40,941 nt of DNA from an uncultured Faecalibacterium sp. (lineage in GTDB: Bacteria; Bacillota; Clostridia; Oscillospirales; Ruminococcaceae): positions 1 to 40,941 of the forward strand of contig UQDV01000023.1 in NCBI GenBank assembly GCA_900539945.1, read 5' to 3'. The stretch's first letter is position 1. Every line of letters begins with the position of its first letter. Both the position numbers and the translations under genes were made by a program. Positions 24,653 to 33,114 of this stretch are shown here, piece after piece. The notes under the pieces were generated by a model. It searched no databases. It was not told the origin of the DNA and worked only from the letters and a program-made list of their open reading frames with translations.

Positions 24653-24681
24653 ATTATAGATAATATTTATCTATTAGTCAA
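24653..24681 (-). promoter_or_regulatory. Promoter of the JAMM gene
   Basis: On the minus strand TTGACT (24676-24681), 17 nt, TATAAT (24653-24658). It is about 50 nt before the JAMM start and divergent from the XRE gene. Confidence 0.8.
24656..24674. promoter_or_regulatory. Palindromic operator inside the JAMM promoter
   Basis: A 19-bp element with 8-bp inverted half-sites, ATAGATAA and TTATCTAT, around a 3-nt centre. It fills the spacer and overlaps the -10 box, the classic position for a repressor. The divergent XRE protein is the obvious candidate binder. Confidence 0.7.
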
Positions 24682-24729
24682 TAGAAAAATTCTTCTTGCC
24701 TATCCTTAATAGTAAGGAGGGCAACAGCC

Positions 24730-24939
24730 ATGAAGAACAGACTCAAAGACTTACGAGAAGATCACGACCTTACGCAACAGATGGTTGCTGACCAAATCGG
24801 TATCACACAGCGGAAGTACAGCTACATCGAGACAGGCATTCAACAGCTCACAGCAGAATTGCTGGTTTCTCTTGCTTTGTTGTACAACGTGAGCATCGAC
24901 TATCTTCTTTGCCAGACGGATAACCCCAATCGTTATTGA
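24730..24939 (+). CDS. Small XRE-family repressor
   Basis: A 69-aa protein that is essentially one Cro/CI-type helix-turn-helix: LREDHDLTQQMVADQIGI, then TQRKYSYIETGIQQLT, ending in SIDYLLCQTD. Ribosome site AAGGAGG. It has no sensor domain, so control would come from protein level, partner binding or cleavage. It is divergent from the JAMM gene and the operator at 24656-24674 lies between them. It is likely the autoregulated repressor of that unit, by inference. Confidence 0.88.
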   Translation: MKNRLKDLREDHDLTQQMVADQIGITQRKYSYIETGIQQLTAELLVSLALLYNVSIDYLLCQTDNPNRY

Positions 24940-24956
24940 TTTTCAAATTTTACACG

Positions 24957-25008
24957 CAAAAAACGGCCGCCGCCCTCGCAACGAGGACAGCGGTCGTTCG
25001 CATTTTTT
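24957..25008. terminator. Bidirectional terminator between the XRE and SstT genes
   Basis: A GC-rich imperfect stem (ACGGCCGC ... GCGGTCGT, 24963-24997) with A-rich flank on one side and a T6 tract on the other, between convergent genes. Confidence 0.8.
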
Positions 25009-25023
25009 AAAATTTAGGTTTTC

Positions 25024-26271
25024 TCACTGAGCCAGGAACCCCGGCAGAGCCTTGCCCTGCTTGCGCCACTGGTGATACTCTGCGGTGGCGGCAAATTCCA
25101 CGTCACCGGCAGAGTTCAGGGCCGTTTCCACCGAGTCCTGCACCACGCCGATGATAAAGCCCACGCCTACCATCTGCATAGCCACGTCGTTGGAGATGCC
25201 GAACAGGGAGCAGGCCATGGGGATCAGCAGCAGGGAGCCGCCGGCCACGCCGGAAGCACCGCAGGCACCCAGAGCGCTCATGGCGCTCAGCACGATGGCG
25301 GCCGGCAGGGACACCTGAATGCCCAGCGTGTTGGCGGCGGCCAGCGTCATGATGGTGATGGTGATGGCGGCACCGTCCATGTTGATGGTGGCACCCAGCG
25401 GGATGGACACGGAATACATGTCCTTATCCAGCCCCAGCTTCTCACACAGGGCCATATTCACAGGGATGTTGGCGGCGGAGCTGCGGGTGAAGAAGGCGGT
25501 CAGGCCGGACTCCTTCAGGCAGCGGAACACCAGCGGGTACGGGTTGCAGTGCAGGTAGATGAACATGATGAACGGCGAAACGATGAGGGCCATGAACAGC
25601 ATGGTGCCCACCAGCAGGGCCAGCAGCTTGCCGTACTGGGTAAAGATGGCCAGGCCGTTGCCGGAAACGTTGGTGTACACCAGACCCATGATGCCGAAGG
25701 GTGCCAGATTGATGATCCAGCGCACGATCTGGGACACCGCATCGGCGGTGTTGGCCATAAAGGTCTTGGTGCTCTCAGAGCCGATGCCCTTCATGGCAAT
25801 GCCGAACATGCAGGCCCAGAACAGGATGCCGATGTAGTTGCCGTTCATGATGGCCGCCACGGGGTTGGCCACAAAGTTGGTGAGCAGGGTGCTCATCACT
25901 TCGCCCAGACCCTGGGGGATCACGTCGGACTGGGCAGCGTCTGCCAGCACCACCGTAACCGGGAACAGGAAGCTGGTCATCACCGCAATGGCAGCGGCCA
26001 GGAAGGTGGTGAGCATGTACAGCCAGATCACCGTGCCAAAGCAGCGGTCCAGCCTGGAAGAACCCTGTGCCAGGGCGCTTGCCACGATCACGAACACCAG
26101 CACCGGGGCAATGCCCTTCAATGCGCCGACGAACAGGCTACCGAACTCAGCCACCCAACCGGCACCCGGGGCCACCAGTGCCAGCACCACGCCGACTGCC
26201 AGGCCGACGAGGATGCGCAGGATCAGACTGATGCCGTTGTATTTTGCAACAGCAGCTTTCAGGGTCTTCAT
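25024..26271 (-). CDS. sstT: Serine/threonine:sodium symporter, SstT-like
   Basis: A 415-aa integral membrane protein of the dicarboxylate/amino acid:cation symporter family. AFFTRSSAANIPVNM is the serine-rich reentrant loop, and PLGATINMDGAAITI is the conserved cation and substrate site. SstT imports serine and threonine with sodium. The combination TRSSAANIPVN is closer to SstT than to the glutamate transporters. It begins at 26271 after GAGGAG. A hairpin (26296-26316) lies in its leader. Confidence 0.9.
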   Translation of the reverse strand: MKTLKAAVAKYNGISLILRILVGLAVGVVLALVAPGAGWVAEFGSLFVGALKGIAPVLVFVIVASALAQGSSRLDRCFGTVIWLYMLTTFLAAAIAVMTSFLFPVTVVLADAAQSDVIPQGLGEVMSTLLTNFVANPVAAIMNGNYIGILFWACMFGIAMKGIGSESTKTFMANTADAVSQIVRWIINLAPFGIMGLVYTNVSGNGLAIFTQYGKLLALLVGTMLFMALIVSPFIMFIYLHCNPYPLVFRCLKESGLTAFFTRSSAANIPVNMALCEKLGLDKDMYSVSIPLGATINMDGAAITITIMTLAAANTLGIQVSLPAAIVLSAMSALGACGASGVAGGSLLLIPMACSLFGISNDVAMQMVGVGFIIGVVQDSVETALNSAGDVEFAATAEYHQWRKQGKALPGFLAQ

Positions 26272-26295
26272 AATATGATAACACTCCTCTTTATG

Positions 26296-26316
26296 CTGTA
26301 CGCCTCATGCGTACAG
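26296..26316 (-). promoter_or_regulatory. Leader hairpin upstream of sstT
   Basis: A perfect 8-bp inverted repeat (CTGTACGC / GCGTACAG, 5-nt loop) sits about 10 nt upstream of the ribosome site. A TATAAT lies about 35 nt further upstream on the minus strand. It may affect translation or be an operator. Confidence 0.45.
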
Positions 26317-26481
26317 TTTTCTGTCTCTTACCCAAGAACAAGTGTCATTATAGCACAGACGGTCCAAAAGAGGAAGTATTTCCAGGTATTTTTCTCTCTC
26401 ATTTTCCAATTTTTGTGAACTTTTATTTTTTCGCCCCGAAAACTGTATTTTTATAAAATACAGTTTTGCGGTTTTGACAAC

Positions 26482-26530
26482 AAAAAAGCACCCCCTGCCC
26501 CGGGGCCGGGCCCTCGGGGCAAAGGGTGCT
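26482..26530 (-). terminator. Terminator of the GNAT gene
   Basis: A long GC-rich stem (AGCACCC ... GGGTGCT with inner CCCC/GGGG pairing) followed on the minus strand by TTTTTTG. Confidence 0.85.
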
Positions 26531-26546
26531 ATGCTGTGTTTTTGGC

Positions 26547-27050
26547 TCAGCTGTGCTGCTGGGTCAGGGCCAGCTTCTGGTAGGCGATGCGGGGCGTTCC
26601 GTCCGCCACATGGATGATGCCGCAGCGGACAAAGCCATTGGCCTCCAGCAGATGCTGCATGATCTGGTTGTCGGCATGGGTATCCGCCCGAAGACTCTGG
26701 CAGTGCTCCAGACACCACTCAATGACCGCCGAAGCCACCCCCTTGCTCTTGCCGGAGGATGCCAGCCGGTGGATGGTGCCATAGGGCAGGGCATCGTTCA
26801 GCCATGCACCGCCCTCGATCACCTGATAGGTGGGGTCCGCCCCCAGAATGAAGGCGAACACGCCCAGCAGCTGGCCGTTGACCACATCCACGAACAGCCG
26901 GTTGGAGTCGATGTCCTCCTCCAGAAGCTCCTGCGGGGGAAAGTTGTCGCCCCACTGGGTGGGGTTGCCCGAAGCCGCCATGGCTTCCCGCGCATGGGCA
27001 TAGATCTGCAGGATCTGCGGCAGATCTCCTCTCACTGCTCCACGAAACAT
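26547..27050 (-). CDS. GNAT family N-acetyltransferase
   Basis: A 167-aa cytoplasmic acetyltransferase. The strand GQLLGVFAFILG and the acetyl-CoA-binding region SSGKSKGVASAVIEWCLEH (equivalent of the Q/RxxGxG/A loop), then ADTHADNQIMQHLLEANGFV near the end, match the GNAT fold. The start at 27050 (MFRGAVRGDLPQI) is the usual opening of this subfamily; an ATG further upstream has no support. The acceptor is unknown. Its ribosome site is GAGGGTG. Confidence 0.88.
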   Translation of the reverse strand: MFRGAVRGDLPQILQIYAHAREAMAASGNPTQWGDNFPPQELLEEDIDSNRLFVDVVNGQLLGVFAFILGADPTYQVIEGGAWLNDALPYGTIHRLASSGKSKGVASAVIEWCLEHCQSLRADTHADNQIMQHLLEANGFVRCGIIHVADGTPRIAYQKLALTQQHS

Positions 27051-27174
27051 CTGTTTACACCCTCTTATCCTGCCGCATATTCTCCGCAAGGAAGGCGCGG
27101 CACCGCTTTGTTGCACTTGTTATTATACTACATCCTGCCAGAAAACACCAGTTTTTTGTGCATCGGCACAACTG

Positions 27175-27216
27175 CAAAAAAGCAGGGCACCGTGCGTCTC
27201 ACACCGGTGCCCTGCT
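27175..27216 (-). terminator. Terminator of the AraC-type gene
   Basis: GCAGGGCACC ... GGTGCCCTGC stem followed by TTTTTTG on the minus strand. A G9 tract adjoins it. Confidence 0.85.
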
Positions 27217-27251
27217 CAGGGGGGGGGAAGTGATTCTCTTGCCTGGAATGC

Positions 27252-27641
27252 TCAGGCCGTGGTCCGGCTGCGGACTGCGCGCACCTGACGGTACTCACGG
27301 GGGCTCAGGCCGTAGCGCTCGTGGAACAGACGATAAAAATAGCTGGTGTTCTCGTAACCCACCTGGGCAATGATCTGCTGGATGTTCAGATCGCTGCGGC
27401 GCAGCAGGCGGGCCGCCGTCTCCATGCGGTGTCTCTGCAGCAGCTCCTTGTAGGTCTTGCCGGTCTGCGCACGCACGCACTCGCTGACGTATGCCAGCGA
27501 AACGCCATAGGCCCGCGCCACGTTGGACAGGCTGGCCTCGCGGTAATTCTGGGTGATCTCCTGCAGAGCCGCCCGCACCAGCGCGTCGCGGCTGACGGCT
27601 TCCGTGCGGCTCTCCAGCATCTCGTTCTTGGTCTGCATCAT
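27252..27641 (-). CDS. Minimal AraC-family DNA-binding protein
   Basis: A 129-aa protein that is little more than an AraC-type double helix-turn-helix: SLSNVARAYGVSLAYVSECV for the first helix pair and IQQIIAQVGYENTSYFYRLF for the second, with GLSPREYRQVR at the end. The N-terminal sensor domain of full AraC proteins is absent, leaving about 30 residues before the first helix. The start at 27641 follows GAGGAG. Such MarA/SoxS-sized proteins act as level-controlled activators. No target is evident nearby. Confidence 0.88.
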   Translation of the reverse strand: MMQTKNEMLESRTEAVSRDALVRAALQEITQNYREASLSNVARAYGVSLAYVSECVRAQTGKTYKELLQRHRMETAARLLRRSDLNIQQIIAQVGYENTSYFYRLFHERYGLSPREYRQVRAVRSRTTA

Positions 27642-27806
27642 CTGGATCTCCTCTGTAACGGTGCGGCGGGCGGGGACTGGGGGAAGCCGGACACCCGCCG
27701 CACGGGAACTGCAGGTCTTGCTTGAAGGCCCTTACACTTCGTATACGAAACACGGTCCCGGAAGATTGCACGAAATGATAAAAATTTTTGAATTATTTTC
27801 CTCAGC

Positions 27807-27845
27807 AAAAAGGGCCGCCTGTGCACGAACTGCACAGCGCGGCCC
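27807..27845 (-). terminator. Terminator of the pst-phoU operon
   Basis: GGGCCGC and GCGGCCC arms with inner CTGTGCA / TGCACAG pairing, followed on the minus strand by TTTTT. Confidence 0.88.
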
Positions 27846-27875
27846 ATCTGGAAGAAAATGAGGAAAATCGCTTGA

Positions 27876-28544
27876 TCAAAACATGCTCTCGTCCTTGTAA
27901 CGGCCGGTGCGCACGAACTGCACCCACTCGGCCACGTTCACCGCGTGGTCGCCGATGCGTTCCAGATATTTGATCACCATCAGCAGGTCCAGCGCAGCGT
28001 CCACCTTAGCGGGGTCGGCTGCGATCTCCTGCGCGAGGGTGTGCTTGATGGCATTGAAGTCAAAGTCCACGGCGTCGTCGGCCGCAATGACCTTGCGGGC
28101 GGCCAGCTCGTCTTCCACGGTCAGTGCCGCCATGGCGTCCTGGATCATCTGGTATGCCTTGCGGCCCATGGCAATGGCCTGGCTCACCGCCGGGTCGCCC
28201 TCCTTGCGCACGGTGACCAGATGCGGGATGATCTCGGCAATGTCCGAAGCATGGTCGCCGATGCGCTCAATGTCGGTGACCACCTTCATGGCGGTGGAGA
28301 TGCGGCGCAGGTCACCGGCCACCGGCTGCTGGCGCAGCAGCAGGGTCATGCAGCGGTGCTCGATGTCCCGCTCCATGTTGTTGATGCGGCTGTCGTCCTT
28401 CACGATCTTCTGGGCGGCTTCGGCATCGGCGGTGCACAGTGCTTCGAGAGCGGCCTCCACGGCCTCGGCAGAGTTGCTGCCCATTTCCACCAGCGCCGCC
28501 TTGAGGGCTTCCAGATCGGTGTCGTACTGTTTGCGGATGCTCAT
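27876..28544 (-). CDS. phoU: Phosphate signalling complex protein PhoU
   Basis: A 222-aa peripheral protein of two PhoU three-helix bundles. Each repeat carries an acidic metal-binding motif: DIERIGDHASDIAE in the first and YLERIGDHAVNVAEW in the second. PhoU links the Pst transporter to phosphate signalling. It lies 18 nt after pstB at the end of the operon. Length and order are typical. Confidence 0.95.
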   Translation of the reverse strand: MSIRKQYDTDLEALKAALVEMGSNSAEAVEAALEALCTADAEAAQKIVKDDSRINNMERDIEHRCMTLLLRQQPVAGDLRRISTAMKVVTDIERIGDHASDIAEIIPHLVTVRKEGDPAVSQAIAMGRKAYQMIQDAMAALTVEDELAARKVIAADDAVDFDFNAIKHTLAQEIAADPAKVDAALDLLMVIKYLERIGDHAVNVAEWVQFVRTGRYKDESMF

Positions 28545-28562
28545 TGGTCTTTCCTCCTCGAT

Positions 28563-29330
28563 TTAACCGAACCGGCCGGAGATGTAATCCTCGGTGCGCT
28601 TGTCCTGCGGGGCGCTGAAGATCTGGTTGGTGGGGCCCACCTCCACCAGCTCGCCCAGCAGGAAGAAGGCCGTGCGGTCGCTGATACGGGCAGCCTGCTG
28701 CATGTTGTGGGTGACGATGACCACCGTGTAGTTCTTTTTCAGCTCGCTCATCAGCTCTTCCACCTTCATGGTGGAGCCGGGGTCCAGGGCGCTGGTGGGC
28801 TCGTCCATCAGCAGCACTTCGGGCTTGACCGCCAGGGCGCGGGCGATGCACAGGCGCTGCTGCTGGCCGCCGGACAGGCCCAGGGCGCTCTTTTTCAGGC
28901 GATCTTTCACCTCGTCCCACAGGGCCGCCCCCCGCAGGGAGCTTTCCACCAGCTCATCCAGCTCTGCCTTATTGCGGACCCCGTGGAGCCTGGGGCCGTA
29001 GGTGATGTTGTCGTAGATGCTCATGGGGAAGGGGTTTGCTTTCTGGAACACCATACCCACCCGGCGGCGCAGGTCGGTGAGCTCCATGTCCCGGGCAAAG
29101 ATGTCCTGCCCCTTGAGGCGGACATCCCCCTCGATGCGCACGCCCGGCACAAGGTCGTTCATGCGGTTGAGCGTTTTCAGGAAGGTGGACTTGCCGCAGC
29201 CGGAGGGGCCGATGAGGGCCGTGATCTCCCGCTCGCCCACGTCCAGCGAGATATGTTTCAGCGCCTTGAAGTCGCCGTACCAGAGGTTCAGGTTTTTTGC
29301 CGAGATCACCGGCATCGTTGTGCTTTCCAT
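28563..29330 (-). CDS. pstB: Phosphate ABC transporter ATPase PstB
   Basis: A 255-aa ABC ATPase. Walker [10 protein letters not shown], signature [15 protein letters not shown], Walker [14 protein letters not shown] and the H-loop [13 protein letters not shown] are all present. [12 protein letters not shown] is the PstB-specific stretch after Walker A. It powers the PstC/PstA channel. A 17-nt gap separates it from pstA. Confidence 0.96.
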   Translation of the reverse strand: MESTTMPVISAKNLNLWYGDFKALKHISLDVGEREITALIGPSGCGKSTFLKTLNRMNDLVPGVRIEGDVRLKGQDIFARDMELTDLRRRVGMVFQKANPFPMSIYDNITYGPRLHGVRNKAELDELVESSLRGAALWDEVKDRLKKSALGLSGGQQQRLCIARALAVKPEVLLMDEPTSALDPGSTMKVEELMSELKKNYTVVIVTHNMQQAARISDRTAFFLLGELVEVGPTNQIFSAPQDKRTEDYISGRFG

Positions 29331-29347
29331 AGCATACCTCTTTATTT

Positions 29348-30205
29348 TTACTGCTTCTGTTTCAGTTTTGCTTTGGCCAGCCGGGCCGCCAGATTGATGA
29401 CCAGCACCAGCACCAGCAGCACGGCACCGATGGCCCAGGCCGAGGCAAAGTCGCCGTCCTCAAAGGCACGCAGGTACAGCAGCACCGACAGGGTGGCACC
29501 GTTGGAGGTGTAGGCCTTGACCACGCCCTTGGCGATCACCTCTGCCGCACCGGCGGTGAACAGCAGCGCGGCGCTTTCGCCCACGATGCGGCCCACGGCC
29601 AGAATGCAGCCGGTGACGATGCCGTCCATGCTGCAGGGCAGCACGATGGTGCGGATGATGTGCCACTTGCCGGCCCCCAGGCCCAGCGCACCCTCGCGGT
29701 AGCCCTGGGGCACCGTTTTCAGGGATTCCTGGGTGGTGCGGATGATGGTGGGCAGGTTCATGACCACCAGGGTCAGGCTGCCGGACAAAAGACAGGTCTG
29801 GAAGCCCAGGGCCTGGCTGAACACCAGCATGCCCACCAGACCGTAGAGGATGCTGGGGATGCCGGCCAGCGTCTCGTTGGTGAACTCGATCACCTCGATC
29901 AGACGGCGGTTGGAGGCGTATTCGGTCAGGTAGACCGCTGCGCCCACACCCAGCGGCAGCACGATGAGCAGGGTCAGCAGGATGACGTACAGCGTGTTGA
30001 GGATGGCCGGCAGGATGCCGTCGGTGCCTTTCAGCACGCTGGCCGTGGTGGTGAGGAAGTTCCAGCGGATGTGCGGCACACCGCGCACCAGCACCATGCC
30101 GATGATGCCCGCCGCCAGCGCCATCACCAGCAGGGCAGCCGCCCACACCAGCACCGTCATCACACGGTTCCAGGCGCGGCGGGAGGGCGAAAACCCGTTA
30201 TGCAT
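29348..30205 (-). CDS. pstA: Phosphate ABC transporter permease PstA
   Basis: A 285-aa membrane protein with six hydrophobic segments. [15 protein letters not shown] and the EAA-like cytoplasmic loop [21 protein letters not shown] fit PstA permeases. Its start overlaps the pstC stop by 8 nt. It forms the phosphate channel with PstC. Confidence 0.94.
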   Translation of the reverse strand: MHNGFSPSRRAWNRVMTVLVWAAALLVMALAAGIIGMVLVRGVPHIRWNFLTTTASVLKGTDGILPAILNTLYVILLTLLIVLPLGVGAAVYLTEYASNRRLIEVIEFTNETLAGIPSILYGLVGMLVFSQALGFQTCLLSGSLTLVVMNLPTIIRTTQESLKTVPQGYREGALGLGAGKWHIIRTIVLPCSMDGIVTGCILAVGRIVGESAALLFTAGAAEVIAKGVVKAYTSNGATLSVLLYLRAFEDGDFASAWAIGAVLLVLVLVINLAARLAKAKLKQKQ

Positions 30206-31109
30206 CGCGGTCGCCTCCCTTCAGCACCACGTTGAGCACCACATTGATGATCATGATGAACCCGAACAGCACCAGCGCGATGCTGAACAGCGCCTGCCGC
30301 TGCAGGCCGCCGGCGTAGCTCATTTCCTTGGCAATGGCCGTGGTCAGGAAGGTGACGCTGCGGAACACGCTGTCCGGCATGTTGGGGCTGTTGCCGGCCA
30401 CCATCATTACCGCCATGGCCTCGCCGATGGCGCGGCCGATGCCCAGCACGATGCCGGCGGCAATGCCGCTTTTGGCAGCGGGCACGCTGATCTTGAACCA
30501 GGTCTCGGTGTCGGTGGCACCCAGGGCCAGGCTGCCCTGCTCATATTCCGGCGGCACGGCGTTGAGGGCCGTGACCGACACGGACACGATGCTGGGCAGG
30601 ATCATGATGGACAGCACCACGATGGCCGACAGCAGGCAGGCACCGGACGCCTTGCCAAAGGTCTTTGCCACGGCGGGCACCAGCACCTGCATGCCCAGCA
30701 GGCCGAACACCACGCTGGGGATGCCGCTCAGCAGCTCAATGGCCGTGACCACCACCGTGCGCACCTTCGGGCCGGCCGCCTTGGACAGGAACACCGCCGT
30801 GAGCAGGCCGATGGGCACACCGATGAGGGTGGCACCCAGCGTGCCGTACACACTGGACAGGATAAAGGGCAGGATGCCGAACTTCGGGTCGGCGGCGGTG
30901 GAGGCCCACTCGGTGCCCAGCAGGAACCGGAACAGGCCGATCTTGTGGATGGCCGGCACGCCGGAGAGGACCATGTACACCGTGATGAGCACCACGCAGC
31001 CCACCGCCAGCATGCCGCACAGGAAGAAGATGAAATTCATCATCGCTTCCAGCCACTCTGCCGGGGTGCGGGGCAGCCGTACCCGAGCCAGATAGGATTT
31101 TTTGTTCAT
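30198..31109 (-). CDS. pstC: Phosphate ABC transporter permease PstC
   Basis: A 303-aa membrane protein with six segments. SGIPSVVFGLLGMQVLVP, the EAA-like YEQGSLALGATDTETWFKI loop and GIGRAIGEAMAVMMVAGNSP are PstC hallmarks. The ribosome site is weak. The 225-nt gap to pstS holds a palindromic element (31211-31316). Confidence 0.95.
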   Translation of the reverse strand: MNKKSYLARVRLPRTPAEWLEAMMNFIFFLCGMLAVGCVVLITVYMVLSGVPAIHKIGLFRFLLGTEWASTAADPKFGILPFILSSVYGTLGATLIGVPIGLLTAVFLSKAAGPKVRTVVVTAIELLSGIPSVVFGLLGMQVLVPAVAKTFGKASGACLLSAIVVLSIMILPSIVSVSVTALNAVPPEYEQGSLALGATDTETWFKISVPAAKSGIAAGIVLGIGRAIGEAMAVMMVAGNSPNMPDSVFRSVTFLTTAIAKEMSYAGGLQRQALFSIALVLFGFIMIINVVLNVVLKGGDRDA

Positions 31110-31210
31110 AGCTGAAAACCTTTATAAAAGCCGCGTCGGCTCGCAGAAACGGCAGGCCAACGCGGTGGGCTAATTTTATCATTGTCCCCATCCTGTTTAC
31201 CGGGTCAGTT

Positions 31211-31316
31211 CGGCCGGGAGTTTCACCAGCGAATGATCCGAGGGTGGGACCCTGTTGCCGTAGGCAATAGGGCGGGAGCTGGAAGCCCCGAATTTCGCGG
31301 GGGAACTCCCAGCCGG
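31211..31316. repeat. Small inverted-repeat element between pstS and pstC
   Basis: A 106-nt element with imperfect terminal inverted repeats of about 20 nt (beginning CGGCCGGGAGTTTCACCAG and ending in AACTCCCAGCCGG) and an inner hairpin CCTATTGCC / GGCAACAGG. No coding frame. It has the shape of a small MITE- or REP-like element. It sits inside the pst operon, so its hairpins may adjust the pstS to pstC expression ratio. Confidence 0.6.
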
Positions 31317-31334
31317 GCTGGCTCTGAGCGCCTT

Positions 31335-32213
31335 TTACTCGTTCACGGGCACAGCGCCTGCGGTGCGGATGAGGTCGGCGGCGTCCTTGCTGGCAGCAAA
31401 GTCCACAAAGGCCTGGGCCTGTTCCGACAGGGTCACGCTCTTGTTGGTGACGAACACAAAGGGACGCTGGATCTTGTAGCTGCCGTCCTTCACGGTGTCC
31501 TCGCTGCACTCCACGCCCTCCACGGTGACCATAGCCACGGTGTCGCCCACAGCGGACAGGGAAGCGTAGCCGATGGCCAGAGGGTTGGCCTCCACAGCGC
31601 TGATGACAGCGCCGGTAGCGGTCAGCTCCTGTGCATACTTGCAGCTGTCCTTCACGTCCACGATGCTCTCGAAGCCGTCGCGGGTGCCGGAACCGGCCTC
31701 ACGGCCGATCAGCACGATCTCGCCGTCGTCGCCGCCGACCTCAGACCAGTTGGTGATCTCGCCGGTGAACATCTGCTTGAGCTGGTCCACGGTCAGGTCC
31801 GCCACCTTGCTGTCCTTATTCACGATGATGGCGATGCCGTCCAGCGCCACGGTGGTGCCGTCCACATCGTTCTTCTCGTCGTCCTTCAGGGCACGGGAGG
31901 ACAGGCCGATGTCCAGGGTCTTGTCGGTGGCACCGGTGATGCCTGCGCCGGAACCGGTGGGGTCATAGCTGACGGTAACGCCCGGCTCCACCTCGGCAAA
32001 GCCTTCGGTCAGGGCAGCGATGACGTTCTTCATGGAAGTGGAACCGCCGGTGGCCACATTGCCGCTCAGGGTGCCGGCAGCAGCGCTCCCGGCAGCGGAA
32101 GAAGCGGTGGATGCCGTAGCAGAAGAAGCGGAACCGCCGCAGGCGGTGAGGGCAGCAGCGGCTGCCACGGTGCCGCAGACAGCCAGGAACGAACGACGCG
32201 TGATCTTTTTCAT
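31335..32213 (-). CDS. pstS: Phosphate-binding lipoprotein PstS with a Tat-like signal
   Basis: A 292-aa substrate-binding lipoprotein. The N-terminus MKKITRRSFLAVCG has a twin-arginine motif and ALTAC predicts lipidation at Cys25, followed by an Ala/Ser linker. The phosphate-binding core shows GGSTSMKNVIAALTEGF, YDPTGSGAGITG and GREAGSGTRDGFES, all typical of PstS. The start at 32213 follows GAGGAAAAT; upstream in-frame codons are unsupported. It delivers phosphate to PstCAB. Confidence 0.95.
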   Translation of the reverse strand: MKKITRRSFLAVCGTVAAAAALTACGGSASSATASTASSAAGSAAAGTLSGNVATGGSTSMKNVIAALTEGFAEVEPGVTVSYDPTGSGAGITGATDKTLDIGLSSRALKDDEKNDVDGTTVALDGIAIIVNKDSKVADLTVDQLKQMFTGEITNWSEVGGDDGEIVLIGREAGSGTRDGFESIVDVKDSCKYAQELTATGAVISAVEANPLAIGYASLSAVGDTVAMVTVEGVECSEDTVKDGSYKIQRPFVFVTNKSVTLSEQAQAFVDFAASKDAADLIRTAGAVPVNE

Positions 32214-32518
32214 AATATTTTCCTCCAGATCGGGCCGGGCACCCGCCCGGCGTCTCTTATTGTGCTTCTTTGGGAACGGCCTTATTGTAGCGCATTCCCG
32301 CCGGAGGCTGCGACCATACGCGGGCAAAATGCAGGTAAAACTTTGGGGGCCGGGCCTGGCTTTTGCAAGGAGCTTGTAAACTGACGGTGAAAACCGTGGC
32401 ACATTTCTTTACATTGCCGGAAAAACTGCCCAAAACCATCCTTCTGCCCCTGGGCAGAACGACAAAAAGCCCCGGGCACTCGTTTCAGAGTGCCCGGGGC
32501 AAAGGGTTCTTGATCCGA
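32214..32518 (-). promoter_or_regulatory. Upstream region of pstS
   Basis: About 300 nt. A TACAAT (32284-32289, minus) is the best -10. Upstream, three direct hexamers TTCACC, TTTACA and TTGCAA (minus strand, 32363-32391) recur at 11- and 12-nt steps, resembling a Firmicute PhoP box. The region also holds the terminator of the next gene (32464-32500). Confidence 0.45.
32464..32500 (-). terminator. Terminator of the Tat lipoprotein at 32519-33052
   Basis: GCCCCGGGCACT and AGTGCCCGGGGC arms with an 8-nt loop, followed on the minus strand by TTTTTG. Confidence 0.9.
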
Positions 32519-33052
32519 TCAGCCGACCGTCTTGGTGGCAACGTATCTGCCGTCCCGTTTTACCAGGTACAGCACACCCGTTATGTTGTTGATGGTAATG
32601 GTCAGGTAAGCAGGCTTTCCGCTCTGGTAGGCGTCCCGAGTGGCCACATCGGGGAAGCTCAGCTTCAGGGTCACTTCCTTGGTGGCAAAGGGCTTGCCCA
32701 GCAGTGCATCGGAGACCACCAGGGTTCCGGTGGGAGCCACCTGGTTCAGGTTAGAGCCGCCGACCGTAGCGTTGAACATCCCCTGGTAGGGCACAGCCTG
32801 CATGCTGCTGCCGCTGTCGGAGAAGCGGATCTTCACGGTGCCGGTGATGGCACCTGCGTCGCCGCCCAGCTCTGCGCCCTGGTCCACGTTCAGGCCGTAA
32901 ATGCTTACGTTGAACACGCCCAGCTGGACTGCATTGTCCGGCAGCTCCTGGTCACCGCCGCCGCAGCCGGTCAGCAGGCCAGACAGGGACACTGCTGCCG
33001 CAGCAGCCGCAGCCCCCTTCAGAAACGTGCGCCGAGTCATTTTTGTTGTCAT
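32519..33052 (-). CDS. Tat lipoprotein, dispersed paralog
   Basis: A 177-aa predicted lipoprotein with TRRTFLK (Arg7-Arg8) and LLTGC placing the lipid at Cys30, the same spacing as the three tandem paralogs at 6.1-8.1 kb. The mature domain is beta-rich (VTLKLSFPDVATRD and YLTITINNITGVLYL) with no catalytic motif. The start at 33052 follows AAGGAGG. It lies between pstS and the nagA-GNAT pair. It shares overall layout rather than close sequence identity with the tandem genes. Function unknown. Confidence 0.78.
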   Translation of the reverse strand: MTTKMTRRTFLKGAAAAAAAVSLSGLLTGCGGGDQELPDNAVQLGVFNVSIYGLNVDQGAELGGDAGAITGTVKIRFSDSGSSMQAVPYQGMFNATVGGSNLNQVAPTGTLVVSDALLGKPFATKEVTLKLSFPDVATRDAYQSGKPAYLTITINNITGVLYLVKRDGRYVATKTVG

Positions 33053-33114
33053 AAGAAAAACCTCCTTTTCAGCAATTGCTGTTTCACCTTTGCACCCCTG
33101 CGCCAGGGTCTCCC

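Noticed and set aside
27219..27227. G9 tract as a phase-variation site
   Set aside because: It lies between the end of the AraC-type gene's terminator and its stop codon, with no promoter or coding frame affected.
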